Positions 9,244 to 22,389 are shown, numbered from the stretch's first letter. The stretch: DNA of 64,000 bases from Allodiplogaster sudhausi (GCA_945643635.1 CALZFC010000035.1:559001-623000); one strand, 5' to 3'. Notes: a model not told the origin generated them from the sequence alone. A program made the numbers and translations.

Positions 9244-9425
9244 ACGAAGAAGTGGACGGCTACGGAAGCAGCCACGCGGCAATAGGCGGCGGCGACGGCT
9301 GCAGCAGTGGACGGCCGTCCACGAACTGGTCCTTTGGCCGCAAGAGCCATCCGCAGGGCCAGCAGCCAGCACAGCTGCAGCAGCATGTGCCAGTCGTGCG
9401 CGTCCTGAGCAGCGAAAGTGGCTAA
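9244..9425 (+). CDS. Possible 3' terminal exon, Gly/Ser/Gln-rich tail
   Basis: A GC-rich island in AT-rich DNA. It opens after the acceptor-like aaactatctag and reads GSSHAAIGGGDG, then a Gln-rich segment, and ends VVRVLSSESG with TAA-type termination at 9423-9425. Composition suggests a disordered C-terminal tail. It needs a phase-1 donor upstream; one weak candidate is in the last exon of the preceding gene (near 8702). The opposite strand is also open but Ala-rich and less convincing. No family was recognised. Confidence 0.35.
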
Positions 9426-9447
9426 GACAATCGTTTTTTTCATCTTC

Positions 9448-9590
9448 AAATGTATTTATTTATTTATTCATCTACCATCGATTAAGAAGTGACATTACTG
9501 GCAGAGGTGTGACGTGAGCGAAGAAAATATATGCACAGCATGAAAAAAGTAGAGGACAGAATGGCATGAAATGAGTGAGAGAAAAAAATG
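9448..9590. repeat. Dispersed repeat R3, copy 2
   Basis: Direct repeat of 8806-8945: a tttattta run, catctaccatcgattaag, a block matching gacattactggcagaggtgtga, then aatggcatgaaatgagtgag. A third, shorter fragment lies at about 59672-59726. Confidence 0.7.
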
Positions 9591-9599
9591 TTTTTACCT

Positions 9600-11369
9600 T
9601 TTGCTTAGCTTAGATTGTATTGACAATCATTTTAACAATTGTTGCAATTCTCGATATTTACAATGTTTCCAAGAACGTTTTGATATGTGCTTTTTATAAT
9701 TAAGATCTCTCGCAGCTTATTGCTTGTCTCATACTTTTGCAGTAGTCCTTGTTTTCGAAATTTTGTTTTGAAGGTGGATTATGCTTTTACCTACAAATAC
9801 GTAATTCACAAATTGCTTTTTAATCCTTGAGTCATATTTTCCGCAGTCATATTTATCTTCAAAACGAACAAGAATGTCTGCGGGTAAAAATTTACATATT
9901 TCTCAGAAAGTCTTGTTGAATTTGCGAATTTCCAATCATAATTTATCAAATGTCTATTTGCATATAAGCTGACACGTCAGTTGACCTTTCGCCTTCCGTT
10001 CGTGAGAGAGAGACCCTCTTGATTCTCGTGAGAAAAAGAAGAATGTGCGAATAAAGGGTGCCCCCTTCCTTCACTATGGCTTTCTTCAGTCGCACACATT
10101 TGCACTACAAAAAGGTACTTTCCGCAAAGGTCAATTTGCAACGATAAGGTCAAGTTACATATTTTCTTTCTAACAATGAGAGCCATATTCTTTTCTTCGA
10201 TGCCATCTGTGTTATGTCCTCCGTCCAAGCTTGAATATATAGAGTTGTGTCAAGTCATGATGTAGGTAAGTTCATATGTATGCATAAAATATTAACAGCC
10301 ATATGTATTCGTAGCTTTCTTTTCATATCATCATATTCATGTGCAATCAAGTTCAATTACACGCCAATTCCAGACAACAAAAGAATTTATCAAAATGCCA
10401 AAGTCTACATAAAGTAAATATTCAACATCTACAGACATTGAAATAAACGACCATTAAGTTCGAAGAAAGTTCAGCTAAAAACAAGTCTGCACTATATGAA
10501 TCAAATAATGATGCTACGTATACATCTTGAGAAGATTACGGTACACAGGTATTATTAGGTTTTTTTATATGACTAATACTTCCGATAAATCATACTATTC
10601 GAGTGCCTCATACGACAGAGAGAACACAAAAAAACGCATAACACAATGGATATGAGACAATAATGAAAGCAAAAAGAGTCTATTGGAGGGTTTCTCTAAG
10701 AAGATTAGGCCTTTTTATGGAGTTGACATCATCATCATGATCAGGGAACTAATTGGATTTCGCACAACGCTGCTGCCACATGGAGGATGGATGGCTGTTC
10801 TGCACTAATCTAATTCTTTGACCTATTAATCGCCGCCGGTTTAATAACCTCCCGTCTCGTTTCTTTGACGTCTTGTACAAGGAATTCTCCGTACTTCAAC
10901 AACATAAAGCTGGTGGGTTTTTAGCGGCTGTAGTCATCTGAAGACAATGAAGTACACTGGGCAGACATGAGATTCTCGAAATTACGTATATCTTTATAAT
11001 GGCTATTCGCTAGAACAAGTTCGTGACTGGTGCTTACGAGGCGAAAGAACGTGTTTCATGACGTGTGGAGAGGAGGCAAGAAAGGCTGAAGCACACTCGG
11101 CATGGTCGGTTGGCCGCACTCTCACTGTTTGCTCAGAAAAAGAAGCGCGAGCATGGACAAGTCTGTCGTCGGCATAGGAAGGCACGGCAGCAGAAGCATG
11201 ACTGAAAAGGGTTCTTTTTTTTTCTTTTTTTTTAAATTTGTTTTCTTAAAGAGATAAAAATTAATAATATTGAATTTGCGTCTTTTCTGTGTGTATGTGT
11301 TCCAGACATTATATGGTTGAACCCCATATAATCGTTTTAGCCATATTGTTAGAATCTTGTGCGATCTCC
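9600..11369. other. AT-rich intergenic, no gene supported
   Basis: Open frames here are short, AT-rich and lack splice or family support. Direct repeats and simple sequence are sparse. A poly-T/poly-A stretch is at 11215-11245. Confidence 0.5.
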
Positions 11370-11775
11370 TCATGCTTCGCATTGTTCACTGACCGGCCTC
11401 TCTGGTGGCATGGCTAACGAGCCGTCTTCGAGTACTTCGGGGACACTCTGAATGGCTCCGTCGACCGGGCCGTTGTTTCCGTCCGTTGGAGGAAGGCTGA
11501 TGTGCTCGACGAGGAAAGCTGCAAGTTGATTTCTATAAATTATTCTTTTTTTTCTCTAAATTAAGTTCACATGTGAATTCTGAGTGCACATCATGTCAAC
11601 TAACAAGTTATTCTTAAGAAAAAGAGTATATATACAACCATATATACATATAACTATAATGTATATGTTTATATATGTATATAACCATTATATATAATGT
11701 TTATATAATACCTGTACTCGTTGAATGAGCGGAGATGATTGCCAAGCATAGGAGCGCGCTCGGAAGTCGCAGCAT
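11370..11775 (-). CDS. Small secreted peptide, two exons, 70 aa (novel)
   Basis: Exon 1 is 11775-11712 and exon 2 is 11518-11370. The donor is acag|gtatta and the acceptor is aacttgcag|ctttcc, with matching phase 1 on both sides. Exon 1 encodes a classical signal peptide, MLRLPSALLCLAIISAHSTS, in exactly one exon. Exon 2 encodes about 48 residues that are acidic and proline-containing, with FLVEHISLPP near the start and PPERPVSEQCEA at the end, then TGA. There is a single Cys, no dibasic processing site and no membrane anchor. The product should enter the secretory pathway. No known domain is recognised, and it could be a secreted regulatory or cuticle-associated peptide. Evidence for the gene is the agreement of signal peptide, splice sites and phase. 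Confidence 0.65.
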
Positions 11776-13129
11776 CTCGATGCACGTCTGTCTGAATGCG
11801 CACAAGAGAATGAATGCAATGCTGGGGCAAAGAAGGGCGCGGTTTCAGCAGCGAAGACAGCCAAGAGGCGCGCACGTCTTCATTTCACTTGGATTAGGCG
11901 AGATAATCCAAAAGATATATCAGAGTAGCGCCTGGCTTTCTTTCTTTTTATAGAGAAAGAATAATGGGATTCTTGTGCAAATCTTCTCGAACGACCGCGC
12001 GAAATTAGACACGAAAAAATGTGCGAGAGGCATTGAGAAATGGGAATTAATTCTTTTATTATCTCGTTCTGAATAGGGGCCTAAAAATCTTCTACTGTGA
12101 CGCAATGCTCAAAAAGTCATTTGTTGAATTTTCCTCATAAGCTTGAGAGGCGGCCTCCTCTACGTATCTGTGAACCCATCCAGGACCTGAATGGAGAATA
12201 GAAGTGAACTTGGCCTGGACTACCTGCGCGAAACAAAAGTGTGCACGCTTGGGACGAGATTAGTGCAGTGACATGGAAGAAGGAAGACAAAGACTTTTGT
12301 GTTAAGTATGTATCTATACACATTTTCGCGTCATATATACCTACATACTTATCTGACGGGGCAAAGTAGAAAACAAAATACGGAAAACGTACATAGACAT
12401 TTTTGCATATGCTACATGAATCTAGTACCAAATTGATTTAAAAAATACATGTACATTTTTTTGCGCAAATGTGCCTAATGCGTCGAAAACGCGATAAAGC
12501 CATCATTTTTTTTTGCACTGTCATCTATTTAAATTACTAAATGTGTCTATGACGTGCTCGGAAAGGAGCCAAAATGGAGACTAGGCCAAAAGCGAGCTCT
12601 CTGAAGCACTCTTTAATTCTCTCTCTTCTCAATTCCAAATGAAACGACTCGTTTCTCTACGTATTTGTGTTGTCCGGGACAGGCATGTTGTGTGCAAGAG
12701 AATTTTGGGTGGGTGGATACGTAATCGTCGAGGGGAGGGCAGTAGGAAATACTACGTAGTAGTAGTAGTAAGTAGCAGACGACATATTCGTGGTAGTCTC
12801 TAGTCTCTAGTGCATCAGGTGCGGCTCTCGCAAATTAAAGTGTCTCCCACACAATACAGAGATCGTTGCATAATGTGGCGGCCTCTGCCCCACTTTTCTA
12901 GAGCCATGTCGAGCAAGGGCCTCCTTCCCAAAAAACAGCCACCCATCTCCATCTCCCATCACAATTTGACCCCGCCTACGCACGATACTCAGGCGGGGAT
13001 GTGTTGCAACAGACATAAAGGTAGCAATGGCTAAGTGTGGCAGCAGCAGCAGCGAAACGAGGCAGAGAGCAGCGCCAAGTTGACGAGTTGACGAGTGCTC
13101 AACTTGTTCGAGAGCGAAAAAAGCGAGCG

Positions 13130-13163
<34 letters not shown>

Positions 13164-14100
13164 AAGAGAAGACGGCTTCTTCTCTCCGCCACGATTAGAT
13201 TAAAAGATCCAGCAGACAAGAGGAGCGTTGCATCCCTTGTACACGACAGTTCTATTTAGATGTGTATGATATCATCGTTTCCGCTTTTGCACAAATGAAG
13301 CACTCCAAGTAGTTGCCGGATTAAGGGGATAATTAATTACCTAGTAATTAAAGAAAGAATGAGAAGGATTACATTTATGTCTGTATCTACATACATACAT
13401 ATGTATGTATGTACATATGTATAAACGCATGTATGAGAAATCTTTTTCAGTCTTAACCTACATACATACATATACATAGAGAGTCAAGTTTGGTATAAAA
13501 AGATTTAGATTTGAAGAGAAAAAAAAACGTTTTGAATGAGCCTGCCGCATGGTGAATATCTATGATATTGTCATCTGCCGAGAAGTCACATTTTCTGCGA
13601 TCACTAAGCTCACTCACGGTCAGCCCTTTTCATCAAGGACATTTAGCGCATCCTTTGCCCAATTCCATCGCTATTCATATTCATAAATCTTCCAAGCAAA
13701 AAGCTAATGTCAAGCGAGTGTTAAATTTCGGAAAGTATACAACGCGAGTAGATCGGATAAAATAAAAGGAAACTTTGTGTGACGCAGCAGGAACTGATTG
13801 GCAGAGTAAAAAGAACTAAAAAAAATAAGAACACCGGGACAATATTTATGCTCGTTGTATCCGAGAGTAAGGTAGCAAGATTAATTCAAGATAGAAAAAA
13901 GAGAAGAGGCGATTACCCGGGTTGGGTGCTTCAAGCCGGTTGGTTAGCCGATGAACAGAAGACGCACGGCTCTATGCAGAGGACAAAAAGGCCACGAGAT
14001 ATATCTGACATATACACGGTATCTGACGATGACATGGCGTAGAATTTGTTAGAAGAAACCGTATTGAAACGGCGTTTAATGGAGATAATAAAGCGGCGGA
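11776..14100. other. Intergenic with microsatellites, no supported gene
   Basis: Contains a GA run at 13127-13162 and an ATGT/ACAT-type microsatellite at about 13386-13425. An open frame at 13779-14042 is Lys/Arg-rich and ends SDDDMA, but no splice context or family supports it. Confidence 0.45.
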
Positions 14101-14129
14101 GATGGGCAGACATTATATACTTTGTATGC

Positions 14130-14345
14130 TTACCATTAGAGGAAGTCCGAGGCGAATAGATAATGCCTTGTTCTTATTTGGTCAGGTTGAGCATGAAAAA
14201 CTTCGATTGCAAGTGTCCCGAAGTCACACAAAAATCTCTCTCTGCCCTGAGGAAATTAACAGTATTCTCCACTTTGAATTCGTGAATATTTTATTTCTCG
14301 TAATTTATAAAAAAAAAATTGGCAAAGCAACACCGTGGCCGATCC
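14130..14345. repeat. Dispersed repeat R2, copy 1
   Basis: Blocks such as ggaagtccgaggcgaataga, cttcgattgcaagtgtcccg and ctgccctgaggaaattaaca recur in the same order at about 48003-48210. Alignment continues across short indels to caccgtggcc. The class is unknown. Confidence 0.8.
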
Positions 14346-14533
14346 ATTAAATTCTCTTGAGAGCGGGGCAACCATTTCTTCTGCGACACTGGTACGCCTG
14401 TACGTTGTACAACTTGCGCAACTTGGACGAACTACTTTATTCGAGCGAGTGTATGCATTCGTGTGCATTAAGATGTTTAATTAAATTTGTGACGACTTTC
14501 CAAAGCGAGTACATTCGAACGAACATATACTTA

Positions 14534-14536
<3 letters not shown>

Positions 14537-14607
<71 letters not shown>
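14537..14607. repeat. (AT)n microsatellite
   Basis: An uninterrupted AT dinucleotide run. A second run, 15045-15100, continues on the far side of the inserted element, so the element landed in one AT tract. Confidence 0.95.
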
Positions 14608-14609
<2 letters not shown>

Positions 14610-15043
14610 GTATTTTCTCTATTAGTACCCTCCATTTATTAGAACCCCCCCTCTAATAGTACCCCCCTCTGATAAAGCCATTGAAAAATAGAACCCCTCC
14701 CTCTAGTAGAACCCCCCTCCAATAGTGCCCCCCCTAACAGCCTGAAAATCTCAGCTCGAGACGTACCTCGAATGGATCTTGGAGTATGGGATGCTCTCTC
14801 CAATGAAATCATTGCAAATTCATTCAAAATATGTGGTAAAATGGATATTCCAGTGATGATTCCTATGAATTCGACCTACGATTCTTCTTATTTTGAGAAG
14901 AAAATGTTGTTATCAAACTTTTAGTGTCTCACATTGAAAAATAGAACCCCTCCCTCCAGTAGAACCCCTCCCTCTAATAGTGCCCCCCTCTCGCAGGGCT
15001 ATTGAAAAATAGAACCCCCGGGGGTACTAATAGAGAAAATACG

Positions 15044-15044
<1 letters not shown>
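14608..15044 (+). mobile_element. Internally deleted pogo/Tigger-like element carrying a transposase C-terminus
   Basis: Ends are inverted (CCGTATTTTCTCTATTAGTAC and its complement at 15023-15044) and flanked by TA. The interior carries repeated blocks of the type ttgaaaaatagaacccctcc. Between them a frame reads VWDALSNEIIANSFKICGK, the helical motif that typically closes DDE_1 (pogo/Tigger/jerky) transposases (W..LS.E.I..SFK.CG). A related copy at 54242-54609 conserves the same frame. The element encodes no complete transposase. Confidence 0.85.
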
Positions 15045-15102
<58 letters not shown>

Positions 15103-15213
15103 ATACTAGGATGAACAGAGAGAGCGTTTCCAGACAAGTGTTTAATGACATGCAATGTCTCATTAAACACTTTATTACATATGCGTTTATCGTTTTTTTA
15201 AAGCTTTAACATT

Positions 15214-15276
15214 CTATTTGCAGAAAGCGGTGAAGTCATCGGCCAGTTGATTGTCATACTCCTGCATCCAGAATCC
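15214..15276 (-). CDS. C-terminal exon of an unidentified minus-strand gene
   Basis: After the acceptor caagtgtgtcag| the frame reads GFWMQEYDNQLADDFTAFCK and stops at TAG (15214-15216). Sequence and splice site look genuine for such a short exon. Upstream exons should lie at higher coordinates, but none between 15.3 and 18 kb could be joined with confidence. No family is recognised. Confidence 0.5.
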   Translation of the reverse strand, partial: GFWMQEYDNQLADDFTAFCK

Positions 15277-15420
15277 CTGACACACTTGAGGAAGCTAAGT
15301 CACACTAAAATCATAAATGAATAATAATTGCAATATTCTAAATTAAACAATATATCAACAATAACACGACAATTTTTTTTAACAAAATGTATCTTCTATG
15401 TATTGCCATCTGTTAACATA

Positions 15421-15490
15421 CAGTCCAGCTCAACATTATTTGAACCGATAATAATACAATTAATAGTGTTGATAGTATTCATTTTTTTTT
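15421..15490 (+). mobile_element. Solo end of the CAGTCC-type Tc1-like element
   Basis: TA followed by CAGTCCAGCTCAACATT and a stretch of taat/aatagt repeats matches the ends of the intact element at 46466-47923. No partner end was found nearby, so this is a truncated copy. Confidence 0.6.
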
Positions 15491-16215
15491 CCTAATTATT
15501 GCAATTTATTATACTTTTGTGCTTGAAAGTCTACTCATGGTGGTAAGTCGACTCCAACAGGTCCTTACTTAAAATACTGTTGTTGGAGAGAGCGAGACGG
15601 ATAAACGTTTATTCACACAGAAATGCAGAGTTCAGCGAAAAACAACAGTGTGAGTATGTGCACACAGAAATCGCGAATTCAAGGAAATCACGATCTGTTC
15701 CCCCTTCATAATTTATAGCCATTTGCTTATGTCTCACCTGCGCAGCTGCTGAATAATCAATATATTTCTTAAATATTCTTTTTAATAATTTTTAAATGTA
15801 TCGTTGTATAGTGAATGTATAGTGTGAGTGGTCACAGAGATGTTATTGGCTGAAAGTATCAACTTCCTTAAGGGATATTCAATAGAAAGAAAACAAAGTG
15901 ATGAATAAAAGCAGAGCAGTGAAGCACTCTCAAAGTGAAAGAATTTTCGTTTTATTTATGTCAGATCTTTAACCATTCCAAAACTAAAGGTCATGGATCC
16001 GCCGATCGTAACTTGACTTGTAGTATGGTCAAAAGGTCATTAATAAAAGAAAATAGTGGCCCTCACTTCGAGTGTGTAAGGTAGGACAGGAAGAGAGAGA
16101 GGAGAGAAATATGAGTCCCGAAATTGCCCTCTATGCCCTGATGCGCTATGTTTGTCTATTCCCATCTTTGCTCATCCACTATATCACTTTGCTCCTCTAA
16201 AGCTTGGTTCCCCAT

Positions 16216-16515
16216 TTTCTTTTGATGCACGCGGGGCGTCGTGGCGGGCGCTTGTGAGCCAGTGTCTAGGCCGCTGAGCGGATGGAGTGAGTGAGAGGAG
16301 GAGTCCTGTCGGTGGTGCGGCCTGCGGAGACCGGGCGTCCGCGCCAAGCGGGGCGTCACTAGGCGCCGCCGGTCGGAGGACTGGCGGGGCCGGGTGGCCA
16401 AGGAGAACCGGATGGCTCAGGTCCGAAAGGAAGCAGGCAAAAGGTTCCGCGCCTTGACAGTGGCCGGGTCGCGCACGCGAGTTCGCCCCCGCCGACAGCC
16501 TCTTCGATACCTCAC
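16216..16515. other. GC-rich island with open frames on both strands
   Basis: About 300 bases of strongly GC-rich sequence in AT-rich surroundings. The plus strand encodes an Arg/Lys-rich run (SEDWRGRVAKENRMAQVRKE), and the minus strand a Pro/Ala-rich open frame of 118 codons (16184-16540). Without splice sites that settle it, I cannot choose a strand. It may be an exon or a decayed insertion. Confidence 0.3.
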
Positions 16516-18640
16516 GACTCCCGCTCATTTTTCTTTTCAATTTTCCTGATAATTATATATAAACAGCTTTTATGTCATAAGCTGACCTCCAGGAGCCATT
16601 TATATATTGTTTTCAAGTTTCAGGTATATTTCTCCTGACATTTCCAATTGTCTGCTGCTATGTGGACTTCGAGAAGACGTTGAGAATTCAACATTTATTC
16701 AATATTTTGAAACCTATCATACATGTATGTCTAAAATAACGCGGGTAGTCCACGGGGGATTCAATCAGATTTCCGGGTACAAGAGAGGAAGAGCAGGTCG
16801 GTGAGTAATAGTATGAATAATCAGAGGCTTTCTACAACATACCAGCATGTGCATTCATAGTTGTTGTTCTTCACCGGCTTGTGCGTATTCGCTACGAATC
16901 AAGGGAGGTAGGCAACGGGTTTTCTTTCTGTTCTCTCGGTCAGGGTGCTATTCTCAAGGTGGCTGGAGGACACAGGCAAGACACGGGTCACTCTTCAATC
17001 GGATCAATAGATCTGCCACAAAACGAGCAGGACATACAGTTGAAAACGATGCTTGAGAAGGAAAACAAACAAAGAGAGTCTCAAAATTAATTGCTCTTCT
17101 CTTGGGATGGTCTACAGGATCTTATGTTGATACATGAAAAAAGTCGGTCTTGTGGCAATACATTCACAAAGTTCTCTTTGGATGACCAATAAAGCACTGT
17201 TGAGATTCAACACGGAAACCTACTCCTGCCACTCTCCCTCTCACTTTCTCTCATTTCTAGTTCTTATCACTGACAATCAAAAGCCAAACAAGTTGGCCTT
17301 CATTCTTGAGTTTCGAAGCACAGATACTTTTCTAGGCTTCGCTTTAGTTGTAAACCGCGCGCACAGCACGCTTTATTTGACGAGAAAGAAAAGGAGAAGA
17401 AAAATTCGAAACTGGTTTAAAAAATCACAGTGGCAGACGGAGAGAGAGGGAGAGACAGAGAAAGAGAGACCGCGATAATATCCAAATAATAAGAGAAGGA
17501 CAATTCAAAAGTAAAGAAAGTCCGCGCAAAACGCAATCGTCTTGCAGCAACTGCTAACGAGTAACTTGTAAGTTAGATGCCTGTAAGGCGTTATTGTTAC
17601 TGCTCAAAGTAAGAGTTATAAAAGAAACGACCACTCAAAGGCAAGAGGTGGTCAGCAAAATGACTAGCCTGATGCATACAAACATACACAATATATCTCA
17701 GGAAGCGCAAATGAAGCTATGGCGCTAAAACGGTATGACTGAAAGCTACGCATGCTATTATTGAGTGAATGCGACTACTCAATTACCATTTTTTACAAGT
17801 AAAAATGTTACAGGAAAAATGTAAGATGGGGATGGGTTAAAAAAAGAATGAAATCAATCTTTACAATGTTCTCAAAATCAAGATTTACAGCGAGAACAAG
17901 GAGAAATTGGAGACGCTGAGAAAATTCAGAATGGTATGTTCACACACAATGGATAATAGTGTAAGAAGAAGGATAAGAAGAAAAAAGAAAAGAGACAAGT
18001 TTCATTCGCCCGATCGGTTAGATACTAGGTCGCAAACGCTGTGGCCGGGAAGGGAAATTGTTCAATCCGGAAAGGGGAAGTAGGAATTTGGGAGACGAGA
18101 TCATGATTACTTTCCAATCTGTAGAGGATAGGAAAGCGAGGGGGAAAACGGGGATTCGGCCAATGCGATGCCCATAATGGACAGTTACAGCTGGACAAAA
18201 GTGGAAAGTGGCCAAGTGGAACAAAAAATGACAAGAGATAAGGCCACGCGAGCGCCACAATTACGAATAGCCTAGTCGGAAAGGAATTATCTTTTCTGGA
18301 TTAAAAAAAAAACATTTTCCTTAGAGGACACATGCAAGAAGATAAAACGGCTAGGGAACTCGTAGAGGCGCTCGGGAAAATGCGGAAATGATCCAGCAAG
18401 CTAAACGTGGAAAAGAAACGCTGGCAAGGAAAGCTAACTGCAGTCAATGTGTCAGAGAAAGGAGAAGAGCCGGCAGAGGAAAGGAATTCAGGAAGGAATA
18501 CAAAACGTAACTGCATTCTGATCATTCTAGTAGATCAAGGCCGTAGAATACATGCACGATGGAGACAAGACGAGTATTGTTTCGCGCGCGAGAAGATGTG
18601 CGGTAAACGGCGGAAAGATGTGCGGCATCGACTTGAGCGA
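16516..18640. other. No supported gene
   Basis: Mixed composition with some short open frames on the plus strand (for example 17134-17478) that run into GA-rich sequence. No convincing splice sites, RNA genes or repeats. Confidence 0.4.
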
Positions 18641-18643
18641 TGC

Positions 18644-20105
18644 TCAGCGGTCGAGCGCCATGATGTAGCGGTACGACTCTTCGTCCGTACGCAGCACTTC
18701 ACGACCGAGAAAGCCGCTTCTCAGGTAGGATGCGAGGACGCCACCCTGAAAATAGAGATTTGGTAATTAAAAATTTAGAAAAATAATAACATCATTATTA
18801 CTTACTACATTTATTAATATAACTAACGCTGAAAAGAATCGACGTTTCTATCCCCCTCACAAGATACATTTCATGCAAGAACAAAATATCTATTCCCTCT
18901 CTTTACTTGGATGAACATTTGCATAAAAACATGGGTTTCTTAATAATAATTTTAAAAAAAACCTCATTAAATTGAGTCCTTGAATTAAGAGTACATCTTA
19001 TAATCGTTATTCTTTACGTAGGACTAATGATTCATTCCCCTTCTCCAATTAGCTGAATACTCTTCAGTGCAAAGTGTCCAACAATGTAAACAATTAGAAA
19101 AGTGGCCTGGGTGATAAACTGCCACTACACGATGATACTGGAGAGTGTGTTAGCGGGTGGAGACATCACTCGGGTTCAACCACTCCAGGGGAGGTGCGTG
19201 AAGACAAATTGGCACCAGCCCTCGGACAGCACAGACACATGTGGTACCCACTTGTATTGCTTTGTGCACAATTCACATGATTCCCATGTGGCGAGAGTAC
19301 CACGTCGATCGTGGGAATGAATGCTTCACGAGGGTACAAAGAGTGTTCAGCTCAGTTGTCACCATCAATATCAATCAGTTCACTTTTCTCCCAGCACTTT
19401 TGCGGGGCTGACGTTACAGTTGGATGCAATGACTTTAGCAAATTTTCTTCACATATAGCAGTTGCGTAGATGAATCGCTAAGCACAGCCATAGCCTGGGC
19501 GCACTTTCTCTGTCACTAACTTCCATGTCACAATTCACTATCACCTCGCTCATGAGCTCTTCTCTAGCTCTTCAATGCGCGCGGGTGACAGGACAAAGAG
19601 AGGGCGCGGCCGCTAGTATTAAGCGGCGAACGTCTGATATTCCCATTCCTTTCAGCCATATCACCAGCAATGACACTTTGCACTCTTTGCCGTGTCTCGT
19701 GATATTATATGGAAAAAGAGAGAAGAGAGATTAACTGGTCTTAGCCTTTTGGCACGTGATATCTCGCATATCTACATGATAGCAGACAAGTGAATATCAC
19801 CTGAAATTGGAGAGATGGATGGACCCCTCTCATATGTAATGCATATGCATACCGCTTCCGCGTGTCTCATGTAAATACCAGAAGGGTGGAGAGATTCGAG
19901 CAGATGTAATAATGATTAGGGTGGGGTGGCCAAATACATAAAACTAGTGGAGGTGAAGAATGAAGACAAGATTGGGGGCTGGTTAGCAAATGTCAGGAAA
20001 GGGGGAAATGGAGACGGAAGTGATAGACAATACGAGAGAGGAGAGAAATAGAGTGAGAAAGAGAGAGAGAGAAAGAGAGCGAGAAAGAGAGAGATAGAGA
20101 GAAAA

Positions 20106-20154
<49 letters not shown>

Positions 20155-22341
20155 AAAAACGAGCGAAAACTGGTGCATGGTTGCTTACTCATCGAGTTGC
20201 AACTGTCCGCTCCACGTCAGCAGACCGTGAGAGACTTGCACAGCACATTCTTCTGCCAATTACGGACAAGCAAAACTCGACCGAAATAGGGCGCGCCAGT
20301 GCGATAGGCACTTTTGCGAGAGATTCACAAATATCTGATGGAACTCGCCTATAAATTACCATTCGTTCCTCTCTCCAGCCCGGAACGTGGAACGATTTAA
20401 GAGTAGGAGCGGTTGTCTTCTTCAGTGCCACTGCTAGCGCGAGACCGTGATCTTTGGCCTCTCGCGCGCGTCCGCCAATACGAAGTTGACCCTCTCGCGC
20501 GCGTGCGCCTAGACATCAGACTTCGACGACATGCTTGAGAGATTCGATTCCATCGTCTCCGCCATCGAAATTGCGCCGTTTATCTTCTCTGTAAGAAAGC
20601 GGAAGTGTGCATGGATGTCTCTTCTCTCTTCCAGAATCTTACGACTCCAGAGCGACCAGGCGAGAATTGACCGGATATGCCTCGGCAGTATATCTCAACA
20701 TGATTATCCGAACGGAGAAGCTCTAATCCCGTAAGACATCTTTCTCTTATCGAATATATATGTAAGCTCTCTTATCTCTTATCTTCTGCCCTAAGAACCT
20801 ATCTATCTCTCTCTAATCGAATCTAATCTCTCTCTTAGCTCCTGCCTTAATACCCTCCTAATACAAAGTGTTCTCTTTCCCATATTTGTTAAAGGACTCG
20901 GATGTTTTAATCGAATAAGATAGAAGAGTTCAATCGCAAAGTCGAGAACAACGAGCCACACTTCTAATGCGAATTTATGCAACTCTTTTTTTCTCTCGCT
21001 CGCATCACGTGGTTCCGTATGAATTGTTACGAATTTACGACTAAAAATCTAGAAATACAAGTATTGCGGAGGAGTACTATGAAGTTCTAGTAAGAAGTAA
21101 TGAACCCTATCTCACCACTCTCGGCCGTCGCACTTCTCTTACATTTCAGAGCGATAACTGATTATGAGCAAAAAAAGTGGACTAGAACGACAATCTCACT
21201 CTAATTCTTCTGCATTTTCCCCACTCTTCCAGTCCAACCGATCTTGCATGTCAGCTGTTCTCCATGGTCAGTGCTTAAACTTGTCGAGGAAAGGGAAAAA
21301 GTGAGCTGTATGTCAGAGACCTCTAATGGGATCTTTGAGTGGCGTACATGTTACCCACTAGGCCATGTTGGTAACCAGGGATGTCCAAAACCAGGCCCGG
21401 CCCGGCCCGCATACCCTACGGGCCGGGCCGGGCCGGGCCCATAGGGTACGCGGGCCGGGCCCTACCTTCAAAATCTCGGCCCGGGCCCGCCAAATTAGCA
21501 ACGGGCCGGGCCGGGCCTATGTAAAAACGGGCCAGGCCCTGGCCCGGCCCGGCCCGTAGGGTATGCGGGCCGGGCCCATGGGGCATGCGGGCCGGGCCGG
21601 GCCCGGGCCCGCCAAACCAGCAACGGGCCGGGCCGCCTTGGACATCCCTGTTGGTAACCCTACTTTTTGGCTGGAAATTTTTACCTTATGCTCATGGTGA
21701 GCCGTCGCATGCTCGGCGTGTCTGGCTGCGTCAAGTGGCAAGCATGACGTGGAGGCTGAGGAGGTGCCAGCGAGGCTGCCGGTGTCCTTGTTTCCGGTGA
21801 TGGCTGATGAAGCGAGAGCGCCCGTTGATCCTCCGCTCGTGGAGGAGACCGTACCGCATCCGGTCAGCTGGTGGTGGCCCACGCCTGGAAGATTGTATTT
21901 CAATAATTAAAAAAATGGCTCATTTTATTTTCTTTTTCTTTCACAGACCAACAAACTCTCATTTTCCACATCAGAATTACTTGTCTATATTCTTTGCCAA
22001 ACATGGCGCATCGTCAATTCCTCTGCTAACAGGGAATCAGTGACACATCAACATCCTGAACTAGGATGACGCATCTTCTATTTGAATAACCGTATATACA
22101 TTCTTTTCAAATGATGTCACATATATTATCCCTTAATCATGCCTAATATACGGCCCTTGCTCAAAGCTACAGTAACCTGTGGAGGAAGTGGAAGGGACGG
22201 TGCTCATCTTCTTCGACTGTTCGGCACCCGTTGTGGCGGCGGCGGACGACACACTCACGGCCGTCTGTCCAGCGAGAAGCGACGACGGCTGAGTGGCTGA
22301 GGAAGCGCCGCCCTCTATCGTCATCACCAGGCCGCCCTGCA

Positions 22342-22389
<48 letters not shown>

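Noticed and set aside
13779..14042. 87-codon frame ending SDDDMA
   Set aside because: No acceptor, donor, signal peptide or family support, and Lys-rich AT-driven composition.
17134..17478. 114-codon frame with a basic tail
   Set aside because: It runs into GA repeat, with no splice context or recognisable motif.
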